Origin: JAYVJH01 sp043777595
GTDB taxonomy: Bacteria > Bacteroidota > Bacteroidia > Cytophagales > Spirosomataceae
Direction of reading: 5' to 3'
Assembly (NCBI GenBank): GCA_043777595.1
Contig: JAYWHT010000036.1
Location: forward strand, 1-56,374
Length of the DNA: 56,374 nt
Of this stretch, positions 56,000 to 56,374 are shown piece after piece. Made by a program: the position numbers and the translations under genes. Positions within the stretch are counted from its first letter, which is position 1, and each line of letters opens with the position of its first letter. Under the pieces are notes generated by a model. That model ran no database searches, was not told the DNA's origin, and saw only the letters and a program-made list of their open reading frames with translations.

Positions 56000-56374
56000 A
56001 TGAGCGACAAATACAAACTCTTACAAGATAATCTTCAATATTACACTCGCCTTTTTGGGATAAAATTTGAACTTTTTGAAACTATCCTTGGAAAAGTACA
56101 ACAAAAAGAAAATGAATATTTGCTTGAAAATCCTCTCTCTAATCGAGGATTAGAAGGGGACTTCTCACTACCCAATCAATTATTACTCACTTTTGAATAT
56201 TTATGACAATATCCTACGTTTTTGAGTTTAGGATTTTCTTATGGAATTTCTGAAAGTTATGCCAATAAGATTTTTTATAAAATTAGACCTATTTTAGCAG
56301 ATATTGTGGGATTAAAAAACCCCGATAAGCTAAAATATAAAGACCTAAAAAAAGTAATCGTTGATGTTACAGTA
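56000..56374 (+). pseudogene. IS5-type transposase, broken by a nonsense codon and cut by the window end
   Basis: The frame starts MSDKYKLLQDNLQYYTRLFGIKFELFETIL and runs to a TGA at 56204-56206. Past this stop the same frame continues with transposase sequence (QYPTFLSLGFSYGISESYANKIFYKIRPILADIVGLKNPDKLKYKDLKKVIVDVTV) to the window end. The conserved phrase LLLTLEYLRQYPTFL of this HTH_Tnp_4/DDE group shows that the stop replaces Arg (CGA to TGA). The first DDE Asp is the Asp of VIVDVT. The left terminal inverted repeat may begin at AGACCTCTTTC near 55949. The right end is outside the window. It is a mobile-element remnant. Confidence 0.82.

Overview
The window looks like a chromosomal segment of a Bacteroidota bacterium, probably of the order Cytophagales. 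The evidence is a type B T9SS substrate with a gliding-motility C-terminal domain, a GLPGLI-family protein beside a large TonB-dependent outer-membrane protein, DUF5686 and CHRD proteins, several short outer-membrane barrels, and promoters of the Bacteroidota form TTTG-N18/21-TAnnTTTG. Base composition is about 38-42 % GC by eye. Genus and species cannot be read from the sequence.

Left end (1-1940): the 3' end of a Toprim/primase-type gene of a mobile element, a small ORF overlapping a RimK-like ATP-grasp ligase, a bidirectional terminator and tRNA-Lys(TTT). The tRNA lies where an integrated element would be expected to end. From 2.0 to 20.6 kb is mostly core-like sequence: a TPR/SH3 membrane protein, a CHRD lipoprotein, a T9SS cargo protein, the ABC-F ATPase Uup, a DUF4105 protein, a 56-aa Cys-rich protein, an HNH nuclease with a small partner gene, a stand-alone Pycsar-type membrane effector, three closely related sensor histidine kinases, a YfcE-like phosphoesterase, a Gfo/Idh oxidoreductase, RbfA and a PfkB kinase.

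From 20.6 to 21.5 kb a DUF559 (Vsr-like) nuclease gene sits between two tandem arrays of C/G-rich palindromic units (about 41 bp x 4 and 34 bp x 8). Related palindromes recur near 40.1 kb and, remarkably, in frame inside the type IIG restriction-modification gene at 46.07-46.17 kb. From 21.5 to 26.1 kb are a GNAT-like protein, a secreted EEP-fold protein with altered catalytic residues and a repetitive linker, a ParE-type toxin-antitoxin pair and SurE.

The 26.2-33.7 kb region holds a lasso-peptide biosynthetic locus: an Asn-synthetase-like cyclase, an unannotated 40-aa precursor (31544-31666, minus strand) whose start lies inside the end of the cyclase ORF, a hairpin, a PqqD-like recognition protein (B1), an HPr-kinase-like tailoring kinase and, beyond an unrelated DUF5686 gene on the other strand, a nucleotidyltransferase fused to the B2 leader peptidase. 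The predicted 18-residue core starts with Ala and has Asp at position 8, which suits an 8-residue macrolactam ring.

From 34 to 50 kb are two Uma2 proteins, a CtlX-type amidinotransferase-fold protein, greA-HIT, fmt, a PadR regulator with a membrane partner, GLPGLI plus a TonB-dependent receptor, a Gre-like protein, the type IIG RM enzyme and a GH13 alpha-amylase. From 50.2 kb to the end the sequence is mosaic: an Rpn nuclease, a short gene fragment, GC-rich hairpins, a Crp/Fnr-led block of outer-membrane proteins bracketed by related boundary sequences, and an IS5-type transposase broken by a nonsense codon and running off the window.
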